A stretch of DNA of 52,129 nucleotides from Acidobacteriota bacterium (GCA_005799825.1 SYFT01000006.1:1-52129), one strand, 5' to 3'. Counted from the first letter of the stretch, positions 32,587-40,890 are shown. Notes: generated by a model not told the origin, from the sequence alone. A program made the numbers and translations.

Positions 32587-33501
32587 ATGGGTCTCCGCCG
32601 ACCTCTTTGGATGACGACCGCGGCGCTAGGGCTATGCGCTGCGGCGACGTGGCCGGCGCCTGTGGATGCCACTGGGCAGGGCCAGCAACAACCCACTTTC
32701 CGGTCGGCCACGCGCACCGTTCCAGTCTACGCCACCGTGACTGACGCCACGGGGCGGCTGGTGCCTGACTTGGAACAGGGCGACTTCGAGATCTGGGACA
32801 ACGGCAAGAAGGTGGCCATCTCCCTCTTCGAAAACTCCATCCAGCCCATCACTGTGGTCGTCATGCTCGACACGAGCGGCAGCATGACGATGAATCTGGA
32901 TTTGTTGAAGCAGGCGGCGACGCAGTTCGTCATCAGACTTCTGCCCGCAGACAAGGCGCGCATCGGGAGCTTCAGCGACAAGATTCGAGTGACCCCTGCG
33001 GGATTCACGAGTGATCGCGACGAGTTGGTGCGCATCCTGCGCGATGACATCCAGTACGGGAATCCGACGGCGCTCTGGGATGCGACCAACGTCGGAATGG
33101 AGGCGCTCAAAGACATCGAGGGCCGCAGGGTGGTGCTCGTCTTCACCGACGGTGCGGACAACTGGAGCCGCCTTGACGAGGGCGACATCCTAGCGCGCGC
33201 CCGAAGTGAAGAATTCCTGATCTACGCGATCGGTCTGCGGTCGCGGATGCGCGGCCAGGGGGTCACGCGCCCCGATGCGGGGCTGCGGAAGGTTGCCGAG
33301 GAAACGGGCGGTGGATACTTCGAGCTGACCCGCACCGACGAGCTGAATTCAACGTTCAGCCGGGTGGCCGCGGAGCTGCACAGCCAATACGTCCTGGGGT
33401 TCACCCCGCTGGCGGTGGACGGCAAGGTCCACAAGCTTGAGGTGCGGATTACTAGGCCGGGCCTGGTCGCCCGCGCCAGAAAGAGTTACGTGGCCAAATG
33501 A
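32587..33501 (+). CDS. VWA domain-containing exported protein (acidobacterial VWFA-related), copy 1
   Basis: 304 aa with a signal segment (TTAALGLCAAATWPAPVDA). A short beta region TVPVYATVTDATGRLVPDLE with QGDFEIWDNGKKV is the typical N-terminal part of the acidobacterial VWFA-related family. The VWA domain follows with a complete MIDAS: MLDTSGSM (D-x-S-x-S), a distal Thr region and VFTDGADNWS. It ends ARKSYVAK, exactly like the next gene. Such proteins are exported and bind ligands through a metal ion; the partner is unknown. It overlaps the second VWA gene by 4 nt. Confidence 0.88.
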   Translation: MGLRRPLWMTTAALGLCAAATWPAPVDATGQGQQQPTFRSATRTVPVYATVTDATGRLVPDLEQGDFEIWDNGKKVAISLFENSIQPITVVVMLDTSGSMTMNLDLLKQAATQFVIRLLPADKARIGSFSDKIRVTPAGFTSDRDELVRILRDDIQYGNPTALWDATNVGMEALKDIEGRRVVLVFTDGADNWSRLDEGDILARARSEEFLIYAIGLRSRMRGQGVTRPDAGLRKVAEETGGGYFELTRTDELNSTFSRVAAELHSQYVLGFTPLAVDGKVHKLEVRITRPGLVARARKSYVAK

Positions 33502-34427
33502 TTCGCCGACTCCCCAACGCCATCCTCGCCTTCACTGGCGCCGCCACTGTAACCGGAGCGCTTGCACTCTCGGCTGCTCCTGATGTCGCGACCCCTCAAC
33601 AGGTAATGCAGCCAACCTTCAAGTCTGGTACGCGCACAGTGCCCGTGTACGCCTCGGTGTTTAATGAGGATGGCCGGTTGGTGCCGGGCCTGGAGCAATC
33701 GGACTTCGAGATTTACGACAACGGCAAGAAGCAGGCCGTGACGATCTTTGACAATAAACCCATTCCGTTCTCAGCCGCGTTGACGCTGGACTCGAGTGTC
33801 AGCATGGAGATGAACCTTCCGTTCATGCAGGATGCGGCGGTCCAGTTTGTGATTCGGCTCGCCCCGGAAGACAAGTCTGTGGTGGGGTTCTTCAATTCCA
33901 AGATCCAGTTCAGCCCGGGCCTGACCAACGACCGCGACAGCCTGGTCAGCTATATCCGCAACAACATGACGCGGGGCAACTCCACACGCCTGTGGGACAG
34001 CGTTGATGCCGCGATGGATCAACTGACGGACGCCCTGGGACGCCGTGTGGTAGTGGTGTTGACCGATGGTGACGACTTCGCCAGCAGTCGCAGCAACGGG
34101 GACATCCTCGAGCGCGCCCAGCGTGAAGACGTCATGATCTACACGCTGGGCATCGAGTCGTATTACCACAATGGTGAACGATGGACGCTGTCTCGGCCTG
34201 GCGGTGCATTCAAGCGCCTGGCAGCGGAGACGGGCGGTGGGTTCTTTGAGCTGAAGAAGTCAGCCGAGCTCAACTCCACATTCACGCGGGTGATTGCGGA
34301 GTTGCATAGCCAGTACGTGCTGGGCTTCTCGCCCACGATAATGGACGGCAAGGCGCACAAACTCGAAGTGCGCCTTGCCAAACCCGGCCTCACCGCCCGC
34401 GCCCGCAAGTCCTACGTGGCTAAATAA
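33498..34427 (+). CDS. VWA domain-containing exported protein (acidobacterial VWFA-related), copy 2
   Basis: A 309-aa tandem paralogue of the preceding gene, sharing TRTVPVYASV, EQSDFEIYDNGKKQ, the LHSQYVLGF segment and the identical C-terminus ARKSYVAK. The MIDAS core reads LDSSVSMEMN, still fitting D-x-S-x-S, and VLTDGDDFAS replaces VFTDGADNWS. The ATG overlaps the upstream stop by 4 nt. Duplication followed by divergence is clear. A long palindrome begins 14 nt after its TAA. Confidence 0.88.
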   Translation: MIRRLPNAILAFTGAATVTGALALSAAPDVATPQQVMQPTFKSGTRTVPVYASVFNEDGRLVPGLEQSDFEIYDNGKKQAVTIFDNKPIPFSAALTLDSSVSMEMNLPFMQDAAVQFVIRLAPEDKSVVGFFNSKIQFSPGLTNDRDSLVSYIRNNMTRGNSTRLWDSVDAAMDQLTDALGRRVVVVLTDGDDFASSRSNGDILERAQREDVMIYTLGIESYYHNGERWTLSRPGGAFKRLAAETGGGFFELKKSAELNSTFTRVIAELHSQYVLGFSPTIMDGKAHKLEVRLAKPGLTARARKSYVAK

Positions 34428-34441
34428 GGGGATCCACACAG

Positions 34442-34557
34442 GGGGACGGGTGTGTTTTCCACAGAACACCGCAATTTGGGGACAGGTCTCAGATAAACTT
34501 CACCCGCTGAGACCTGTCCCCAAATTGAGGTGTTCTGTGGAAAACACGCCCGTCCCC
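34442..34557. repeat. Long near-perfect palindrome (51-bp arms, 14-bp loop)
   Basis: The left arm 34442-34492 begins GGGGACGGGTGTGTTTTCCA and the right arm 34507-34557 is its reverse complement with only two mismatches. The inner part AATTTGGGGACAGGTCTCAG resembles palindromes associated with REP/IS200-type (RAYT) elements in several phyla; no transposase is in the window. The right arm supplies the Shine-Dalgarno-like GAGG and the GTG start of the M24 peptidase gene. Confidence 0.92.
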
Positions 34558-35829
34558 TTCTCTCGCCGCCAATTTCTTTCAACGAGTGCCCTGGGCGCGG
34601 GTGCGCTCGCCGCAGGGTGTGCCGGCACACCGGAGCCCGCGCCGGCAGCCGCCGCCGAGACGCCCGCGTTTCTCAAGGGCCTGACGCCCATGACGGCCGG
34701 CGTCGTGCCGATTGGCGACGACGAGCGGCGGGCGAGGATTGCCAAAGCCCAGAAGCTCATGGCCGAGCAGAAGCTCGATGCCATCTTCATGGAGGGCACC
34801 GCCAGCTGCTTCTACTTTGCCAATATGCGCTGGGGCCAGAGTGAACGCACCTTCGGCGTCGTCATTCCCGCCAATGGCGAACTGGCCTACGTATGCCCTG
34901 GATTTGAAGAGGACAGGGCGCGCGAAATGATCACGTTCGGCAACGACGTGCGCGTCTGGCAGGAAGACGAAAGTCCCTACAAGCTGATCGCCGACATCGT
35001 CCGTGATCGAGGGGTACGACATGGCCGTATCGGCATCGAAGAGCGCGTGCGGTTCTTCATTGCCGACGGCATCAAGAAGGCGTCATCGCTGGAGTTGGCG
35101 GACGCCACGCCGGTGACGGCCGGGTGCCGGATGTACAAGACGGCGGCCGAGATTGCGCTGATGCAGCGCGCTAACGACGTGACCATTGAGGCGTACCGGG
35201 CAGCGCTGACAACGATGAAGCCTGGGATGACTCAAGGCGAGCTGAGCGGTAATATTGCCGCCGCATTCAAGGCACTCGGCTATACGGGCGGCGCGAGTGC
35301 GCAATTCGGCATCTACACGGCGTTCCCGCACGGGAGCGCCACGCCGCAGACGCTGAAAGAAGGCGACGTGGTGATGATCGACGGTGGCATGAGCTGCGAA
35401 GGGTACGCAGCCGACATCACGCGAACGGTGGTGGCGGGCAAAGCCACGACGCGACAGATCGAGATCTGGAATTTGGAGAAGCGCGCGCAGGATGCGGGCT
35501 TCGCCGCCGCAGTGATTGGCGCTCCATGCGAGAACGTTGACATCGCCGCCCGCAAGGTCATCGTGGACGCGGGGTTTGGTCCCGGCTACAAGGTACCAGG
35601 CCTGCCCCACCGCACGGGACACGGCATCGGCATCGAAGGGCACGAGTGGACGAACTTCGTGCTCGGTAACAAGACGCCGCTCGCGCCGGGCATGTGTTTC
35701 AGCGACGAACCCACCGTGGCGATTTACGGAGAATTTGGCATCCGACTCGAAGATTGTCTCTTCATGACTGAAGCCGGTCCAAAGTTCTTTACCAAGCAGA
35801 GCATTGCCATTGACCAGCCTTTTGGCTGA
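34537..35829 (+). CDS. Exported M24 family aminopeptidase (Xaa-Pro aminopeptidase-like)
   Basis: 430 aa. The only usable start before the export signal SRRQFLSTSALGAGALAAGC is GTG 34537, with GAGG 6 nt upstream, both inside the palindrome. The signal has a twin-Arg motif and a possible lipid Cys. An N-terminal creatinase-like domain (about 65-195) precedes the pita-bread domain. Metal ligands are visible: Asp in VMIDGGMS and YAADITRT, His in HRTGHGIGIEGHEW, Glu in SDEPTVAIYGEFG and GIRLEDC. It removes N-terminal residues ahead of proline or cleaves similar peptides. The first residues (ENTPVP) are encoded by the repeat itself. Confidence 0.88.
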   Translation: MENTPVPFSRRQFLSTSALGAGALAAGCAGTPEPAPAAAAETPAFLKGLTPMTAGVVPIGDDERRARIAKAQKLMAEQKLDAIFMEGTASCFYFANMRWGQSERTFGVVIPANGELAYVCPGFEEDRAREMITFGNDVRVWQEDESPYKLIADIVRDRGVRHGRIGIEERVRFFIADGIKKASSLELADATPVTAGCRMYKTAAEIALMQRANDVTIEAYRAALTTMKPGMTQGELSGNIAAAFKALGYTGGASAQFGIYTAFPHGSATPQTLKEGDVVMIDGGMSCEGYAADITRTVVAGKATTRQIEIWNLEKRAQDAGFAAAVIGAPCENVDIAARKVIVDAGFGPGYKVPGLPHRTGHGIGIEGHEWTNFVLGNKTPLAPGMCFSDEPTVAIYGEFGIRLEDCLFMTEAGPKFFTKQSIAIDQPFG

Positions 35830-35855
35830 ACGGTTCCCTTTTCCATGGAGAACAT

Positions 35856-36506
35856 ATGAAGCAGCAACTGACAGCAGGCTTCCTCGTGTTCGCACTGACG
35901 GCCACCATTGCGTGCGGCAAAAGCGCGGAACAGGAACAAGCCGAGAAGACGGCTCAGGTGATCGTCGACGCGACCGAAGCGGGTGCGAATCAAATGACAG
36001 CGGGCGCCGCGGCGATGGTCAAGGGACTGGAGCAGATGGCGCAGGGAGCCAGTGGCACCGGCGGCAAGGTTGAGGTGCTGCCATTCGAAACACTCGGCGC
36101 GGCCTTCCCGGAAGTCAGCGGCTGGACGCGTGGCGAGGTCTCCGGCTCTACCTCGACTTTCCCCATGTCGATCTCGCAGTCTGAAGCGGACTATCAGAAG
36201 GGTGACGCGCGTATCAGAGTGGAGGTCGTTGATGCCGCGCTGGCCCAGATGCTCTTCGTGCCGTTCTCGATGTTCCTCTCCGCCAACTTCAGCGAGCGTT
36301 CGTCGGACGGCTACAAAAAAGGCACATCAATCAAGGGCGAACCCGCTTTCGAAGAGGTCAACACGAAGAGCCAAACCGCCGAACTCACGGTCGTTGTGGC
36401 CGAACGGTTCATCGTCACCTCGCGTGGATCCCAGGGCGCAGGCATCGACCCGGTGCGCGCGGTGCTGGAACAGATGGACTTCAGCAAGCTGACTGCCGCG
36501 AAGTGA
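35856..36506 (+). CDS. Putative lipoprotein, copy 1 of a tandem pair
   Basis: 216 aa with GGAGAAC before the ATG. The signal peptide ends in a lipobox (LTATIAC-GK). The mature part has an Ala/Glu/Gln-rich helical segment, then a globular domain beginning LPFETLGAAFPEVSGWTRGE with alternating strands ending in VVVAERFIVTSRG. The family was not recognised. It shares the V-x-G-W-T-R-G-E motif and overall layout with the next gene, so the two are paralogues. GTG of the next gene overlaps its TGA. Confidence 0.75.
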   Translation: MKQQLTAGFLVFALTATIACGKSAEQEQAEKTAQVIVDATEAGANQMTAGAAAMVKGLEQMAQGASGTGGKVEVLPFETLGAAFPEVSGWTRGEVSGSTSTFPMSISQSEADYQKGDARIRVEVVDAALAQMLFVPFSMFLSANFSERSSDGYKKGTSIKGEPAFEEVNTKSQTAELTVVVAERFIVTSRGSQGAGIDPVRAVLEQMDFSKLTAAK

Positions 36507-37063
36507 TTCACGAAGTGCGGCGGACGTTCGCGGTGGCCGTCGTGACCGCCGTCATGGTGGCGTGTGGCAGCGGTCACGAGGCCACTCCCGCGTCAGCGGC
36601 TGATCCAGCCGCACAAGCCCCGAGTGCACCTGCTGTGCCACTCGTGTCGCTGCAGGACCTTCGGGCGTCGGTGCCCCAGGTTGCCGGCTGGACCCGAGGC
36701 GAGATCGCCGCACAGGAAAGCTCGGCCCCCGCGCGCTCCACCCACGTGCAGGTTACGTTCACGCGCGGCACGGAAACACTCAGCCTGGAGATTGCGGATA
36801 CCGGCGGCGACGAACGTGCGATTGAATCACTTGAACACCTAGCCGGCACAACCACGAGCCGCATGGTCGAGAACGGCTACTTCAAAGGCACCACCGTCGC
36901 CACGTTCCCCGCCGTTGAGTCATGGAATACCGTGGACAAACTCGGCGAACTCAGCGTGCTCATTCGCCGGCGCTACATCATCAACGTGACCGGCGCAGGG
37001 CTGGCCGATACGGCGCCGATGCGGACCCTCGCCGGAGCCGTGGACACGTCGAGGCTTCGCTAA
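36503..37063 (+). CDS. Putative lipoprotein, copy 2 of a tandem pair
   Basis: 186 aa starting at GTG 36503. A signal with lipobox (VVTAVMVAC-GS) and an Ala/Pro-rich linker precede a domain opening LRASVPQVAGWTRGEI, parallel to copy 1 but without its helical segment. Both end in a strand pattern (LSVLIRRRYIINVTG against LTVVVAERFIVTSRG). The function is unknown. It converges on the proline racemase-like gene, with 4 nt between stops. Confidence 0.75.
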   Translation: MIHEVRRTFAVAVVTAVMVACGSGHEATPASAADPAAQAPSAPAVPLVSLQDLRASVPQVAGWTRGEIAAQESSAPARSTHVQVTFTRGTETLSLEIADTGGDERAIESLEHLAGTTTSRMVENGYFKGTTVATFPAVESWNTVDKLGELSVLIRRRYIINVTGAGLADTAPMRTLAGAVDTSRLR

Positions 37064-37067
37064 CGCC

Positions 37068-38063
37068 TCATAGCCGAAAGCCTTCAGGCACTACGTCGCC
37101 TGGTTCCACGATAAACGTGTGCTCGCCCGTGATTGATGCGGCGCCGGTGAGCTCGGGCACGATGGCCGCGTAGGCGCCGACCGTCGTCCTCGACAACACG
37201 CGAGCGGTGAAGGTGGTGCCGATGATGCTCTCGTGCACGAAGGGCACGTTATCGTCGGTTAGGCTCATCGCGTCCAGCACTGCGAGCACGGCGCACGTCC
37301 CAGCGCCGCAGGGTGATCGATCGACTTCGTGGTCCGCAAACACCGTCACGTTGCGCAGGTGTGCGTCAGCCACAGTCGGCGGACCCGTGAAGATGGTGCC
37401 GTAGACACAGGTCAGACCCGGCTCAAGCGGGTGCACCACCGTCATCACGCGCTCAACCTCGCGCGCGATGGCCATGCCGACGGCCTTGAGGTCGCCAAGC
37501 CGCTCGCGCACCACTGCCAGCCCCACGCTTTCCGCATCCACCACGGCGTAGAAGGCCCCGCCAAACGCCACGTCCACCCGGACGTCCCGGTTGCCCACGC
37601 GCACGCTCAAACCCGCCGCGAGAACAAACGACGGCACGTTGATAAACGACACCTGCGTGACGCGCGGCCCATCCATGTGCGCACGCGCCCGAATCTGGCC
37701 CGCCGGCGTGTCGAACACCAACGTCCGCCGGCCATCGGCGTGGGTCACGAGCGACCGCTCAAACGCAATGGTCGTGACGGCGACGATGCCGTGGCCGCAC
37801 ATGGTGCTGTAGCCCTCGTTGTGCATGAACAGGACGCCGACGTCCGAGTCTGCGCGCTCAGGTTCGGTCAACAGCGCGCCGTACATATCCGCATGGCCGC
37901 GCGGTTCGAACATGAGGATCTTCCGCAGATAGTCCTGATGCTCGCGGGCCCAGGCCCGCCGTTCCAGCATCGTGGCGCCTTCAGGCGCCGGCCAACCGCC
38001 GGTCACCAACCGCAGCGGTTCGCCTGCCGTGTGGGCGTCGATCGTGCGTAAGATGAGGGACAT
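37068..38063 (-). CDS. Proline racemase/hydroxyproline epimerase/dehydratase family enzyme
   Basis: 331 aa from ATG 38063 (MSLILRTIDAHTAGEP). The first catalytic motif is STMCGHG (Cys 89), the second RSPCGAGTCA (Cys about 252). A Cys/Cys pair is found in proline racemases and 4-hydroxyproline epimerases, while trans-3-hydroxyproline dehydratases usually carry Thr at the second site. The stretch MFEPRGHADMYGALLTEP and FMHNEGYSTM look most like the dehydratase branch, so activity is ambiguous. The divergent neighbour is an ornithine cyclodeaminase/pyrroline-2-carboxylate reductase-like gene, which fits hydroxyproline breakdown. The two start codons overlap in the palindrome CATG. Confidence 0.88.
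   Translation of the reverse strand: MSLILRTIDAHTAGEPLRLVTGGWPAPEGATMLERRAWAREHQDYLRKILMFEPRGHADMYGALLTEPERADSDVGVLFMHNEGYSTMCGHGIVAVTTIAFERSLVTHADGRRTLVFDTPAGQIRARAHMDGPRVTQVSFINVPSFVLAAGLSVRVGNRDVRVDVAFGGAFYAVVDAESVGLAVVRERLGDLKAVGMAIAREVERVMTVVHPLEPGLTCVYGTIFTGPPTVADAHLRNVTVFADHEVDRSPCGAGTCAVLAVLDAMSLTDDNVPFVHESIIGTTFTARVLSRTTVGAYAAIVPELTGAASITGEHTFIVEPGDVVPEGFRL
38049..38061 (+). promoter_or_regulatory. Leaderless-type -10 box of the ornithine cyclodeaminase-like gene
   Basis: TAAGAT, then GAGGGAC (7 nt), then ATG 38062. GAGGGA could alternatively serve as a very close Shine-Dalgarno. The box lies inside the coding sequence of the divergent racemase-like gene. Confidence 0.5.
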
Positions 38064-39045
38064 GCCCTTATTGTTATCGGAACCTGACGTCCGGCGCGTA
38101 CTGCCCATGCCGGATCTGATTCAGGCCATGGCCTCCGCGCTCGCCGAGTACTCCGCAAACTGCGTGGCGCAACCGGTGCGTACGGTCATCGAGGTTGGCC
38201 CTGAACGCGCGTACTACGGCGTGATGCCGGCCGTGATCGACTCGCCCGCCGCCATGGGCGCCAAGCTCGTCACTGTCTACGCCGGCAACCACGCGCGGGG
38301 TCTGACGTCGCACCTGGCGACGATCATTCTTCTGGACCCGGCCACGGGTGCACTTGTCGCGTTGCTCGACGGGCGCTACATCACCGAGGCGCGCACGGCA
38401 GCCGTCTCGGCCGTGTCCGTTGATAGGCTTGCCCGCCCCGACGCCACGCGTCTGGCGATCATTGGCAGCGGCGTGCAGGCGCGAAGCCACCTCGACGCCA
38501 TCCGGCTCGTCCGGCCCCTGACGGGCGTGCGTGTGTGGAGCCCAAACGCCGCGCACTGCGCGGCGTTCGCGCAATCGGCGTCCGCCGACACCGGCCTCAC
38601 CGTCCGGGCCGCCGCCAGCGCGCGAACAGCGGTGCATGACGCCGACATTGTGGTGCTCGTCACAGCGTCCCCTGTGCCGGTCATCAACGACGAGGACATC
38701 GCGCCAGGCACCCACATCTGTGCGATCGGCGCCTGTCGGCCCACGCAACGGGAGATGCCAACAGCCCTGATCGCGAGATCACGCCTGTTTGTGGACTCGC
38801 GCGCGGCCGCACTGGTCGAAGCCGGCGACATCGTCCTGCCCCTTAAGGAAGGTGCTTTCACTGCCGACCACATCGTCGGCGAACTGGGTAGCCTCGTGCT
38901 GGGACGATGCGAGGGCCGGCGGTCCGGTGATGACGTGACACTGTTCAAGTCGCTCGGCATGGCGGTCGAAGATGTTGTCGCGGCGCAACTCGTGGTGGAA
39001 CGCGCGAGGATCGCTGGTCTGGGTACAGAGTTCTCACTCTCATGA
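38062..39045 (+). CDS. Ornithine cyclodeaminase/mu-crystallin family protein
   Basis: 327 aa from ATG 38062; the ORF-track N-terminal extension lies antisense to the racemase gene and is rejected. Family motifs include GAKLVTVYAGNHARGL, LLDPATGALVALLDGRYITEARTAAVSAV and the Rossmann loop LAIIGSGVQARSHL. This family covers ornithine cyclodeaminase and NAD(P)H-dependent delta-1-pyrroline-2-carboxylate or ketimine reductases. Beside a hydroxyproline-type racemase/dehydratase, reduction of pyrroline-2-carboxylate to proline is the better guess. Its stop overlaps the TPR-like gene start by 4 nt. Confidence 0.88.
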   Translation: MPLLLSEPDVRRVLPMPDLIQAMASALAEYSANCVAQPVRTVIEVGPERAYYGVMPAVIDSPAAMGAKLVTVYAGNHARGLTSHLATIILLDPATGALVALLDGRYITEARTAAVSAVSVDRLARPDATRLAIIGSGVQARSHLDAIRLVRPLTGVRVWSPNAAHCAAFAQSASADTGLTVRAAASARTAVHDADIVVLVTASPVPVINDEDIAPGTHICAIGACRPTQREMPTALIARSRLFVDSRAAALVEAGDIVLPLKEGAFTADHIVGELGSLVLGRCEGRRSGDDVTLFKSLGMAVEDVVAAQLVVERARIAGLGTEFSLS

Positions 39046-40253
39046 CAGCGCGAATGCGGACAGCGCTCGGCGCTCTGCTGATCGCCGCCCAGGCCGATCT
39101 CGCAGCCAACGCGCAGGTGGCGGAGCCCGCACGGGCTCCAGCCGAGGCCTTTCACGCCGCGTACAACCTGAACTACGAGGATGCTCTGCGTCTGGCGCGG
39201 CAGGACGCGGCCGCACGGCCGGATGACTCCGAAGCACACCGTACGCTGGCCACCGTCCTCTGGATGCATGCGCTCTTCACAAGGGGCGGTGCCACGATCG
39301 ACCACTACCTCGGAGGCCTGACGTCGTCTCAGATCAAGCTGCCCCCTCCACCCGCTGACGCCGACGCCGAATTCCGCAAACACCTGGGGCGCGCCATCGC
39401 CCTGGCTGAAGCTGCGGTCAAGCGCGACGTACGCAGCGTCGACGCGAGATACGACCTCGGGGCCGCACATGGGCTGCAGGCCTCGTACGTGGCGACGGTG
39501 GAAGGAAGGGTCACGCAGGCGTTCGGATCAGCGAGACGGGCCTACAACTCGCACGAGTGGGTGCTCGAGCACGCGCCGGATCGAACCGACGCCGGACTGG
39601 TGGTCGGTACGTACCGATACGCCGTGGCCGCGCTCTCGATGCCCAAGCGGCTTATCGCGTATATCGCCGGGTTTGGCGGCGGCGAGGAACGCGGGCTGCA
39701 GTTGATCGAAGGCGCGGCCAAACGTCCGCTCACGCGAACAGACGCACGCATCGCGCTGGCATTGATGTACAGCCGCGAGGGACGGCAAGCCGACGCGCTG
39801 TCCGTGCTCAAGGCGCTCTTCGCCGACCATCCACAGAACCGCCTACTGCAGCTCGAGATTGGGTCAGCGGCGTGGCGCGCCGGTCTGCCCGCCGAAGCAG
39901 AAGCCGCGCTGACGACTGGCCTGGCCTGGCACGACCGCGATACCCGCCCAAAGGTGCCTGGCGAACGCGCGCTGTGGATCTACAAACGCGGCATGGCCCG
40001 TGTCTCACTCAACCGACTCGACGATGCGGTGGCAGACCTCCGAGTGGCATTGACTCAGGCTCCGGTCGGCTGGGTCCGGGGCCGTATCCATCTGGAGTTA
40101 GGCAAGGTCGCCGACCTGCGCCAACAACGACCGACGGCCGTCACCGAATACCTGGCCGCCAGTGAGTTGTGCCGGGCCCATCAGGACCCGTGGTGTCAGG
40201 AGGAGGCCGGACGCCTGAGGAAACAACCATTCAGCTTCCGTCCAATCTCGTAG
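39042..40253 (+). CDS. TPR-like repeat protein, exported
   Basis: 403 aa with a short signal-like N-terminus (TALGALLIAAQADLAANA). Helical repeats with TPR spacing follow: ALRLARQDAAARPDDSEAHRTLA, IALALMYSREGRQADALSVL and GMARVSLNRLDDAVADLRVAL. No enzymatic motif is present. It overlaps the ornithine cyclodeaminase-like stop by 4 nt (ATGA) and may be cotranscribed, though no functional link is obvious. A periplasmic scaffold role is likely. Confidence 0.75.
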   Translation: MTARMRTALGALLIAAQADLAANAQVAEPARAPAEAFHAAYNLNYEDALRLARQDAAARPDDSEAHRTLATVLWMHALFTRGGATIDHYLGGLTSSQIKLPPPPADADAEFRKHLGRAIALAEAAVKRDVRSVDARYDLGAAHGLQASYVATVEGRVTQAFGSARRAYNSHEWVLEHAPDRTDAGLVVGTYRYAVAALSMPKRLIAYIAGFGGGEERGLQLIEGAAKRPLTRTDARIALALMYSREGRQADALSVLKALFADHPQNRLLQLEIGSAAWRAGLPAEAEAALTTGLAWHDRDTRPKVPGERALWIYKRGMARVSLNRLDDAVADLRVALTQAPVGWVRGRIHLELGKVADLRQQRPTAVTEYLAASELCRAHQDPWCQEEAGRLRKQPFSFRPIS

Positions 40254-40269
40254 AGTACAACTGGCACAC

Positions 40270-40761
40270 ATGAAGCCCTGGCTCAAGATCCTGCTCGTGA
40301 TCGTCGCCCTCGGCATACTGGGCATGTGCGGCATTGCGAGTGCGGGCATCTACTTCGTGTCACAACACGTCAATACCGAGCGCGTGTCCAGCGGCAGCAC
40401 GCTCAAACAGTTCGACGATGCTTTGGTCCAATTCAAGGATCAGAAGCCGCTGCTCGAAATCGACACGTCCGAACGCGTGCACCGCATGCGCGACCTGAGC
40501 CAGGCGCCCACCGCCGCGGCCAAGGCGACGAACCTCATCGTCATGGCGTGGGAGCCCGACCAGGGACGTATCGTCAACCTCAAGCTCCCGCTCTGGCTGT
40601 TGACGATAGGACAGCGCGAGGTGGATCTTGGGGTCGGCGCCGAACGTTTCGACCTTCAGAAGTTGGAGCTCGACATCAGCGAGCTCACGCGCGTGGGTTC
40701 GATACTAATCGTGGATGTCCGCGGCCGCTCAGGTGAACGCGTCCTGATCTGGACTGAATAA
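40270..40761 (+). CDS. Single-pass membrane protein of unknown function
   Basis: 163 aa with one N-terminal TM helix (ILLVIVALGILGMCGIASAGIYF) and a soluble extracytoplasmic domain of about 130 residues. That domain has several beta strands (NLIVMAWEPDQGRIVNLKLP, GSILIVDVRG). The family was not recognised. The upstream box TACAAC is 8 nt from the ATG. It is followed by a small hairpin (CACCGC-TTC-GCGGTG) at 40766-40780 that lacks a T-tract. Confidence 0.65.
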   Translation: MKPWLKILLVIVALGILGMCGIASAGIYFVSQHVNTERVSSGSTLKQFDDALVQFKDQKPLLEIDTSERVHRMRDLSQAPTAAAKATNLIVMAWEPDQGRIVNLKLPLWLLTIGQREVDLGVGAERFDLQKLELDISELTRVGSILIVDVRGRSGERVLIWTE

Positions 40762-40890
40762 AGGACACCGCTTCGCGGTGCGGTCAATGGCGAAATGCCA
40801 CAAATAGCCGAAATGGCAAAATCCTGGTGGCTTCGCATCTTTCCTTGGATCGGCACGATGCTTGCAGCGTGGAGAGTCGTGGAGGTTTCT

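Noticed and set aside
34412-34630. 72-aa minus-strand ORF through the palindrome
   Set aside because: It encodes nearly the same peptide as the plus strand only because the sequence is palindromic; no start signal or family supports it.
37329-38051. 240-aa His/Arg-rich plus-strand ORF
   Set aside because: Shadow of the proline racemase-family gene on the minus strand.
40766-40780. Hairpin CACCGC-TTC-GCGGTG as a terminator
   Set aside because: Stem is only 6 bp and no T-tract follows; too weak to call.
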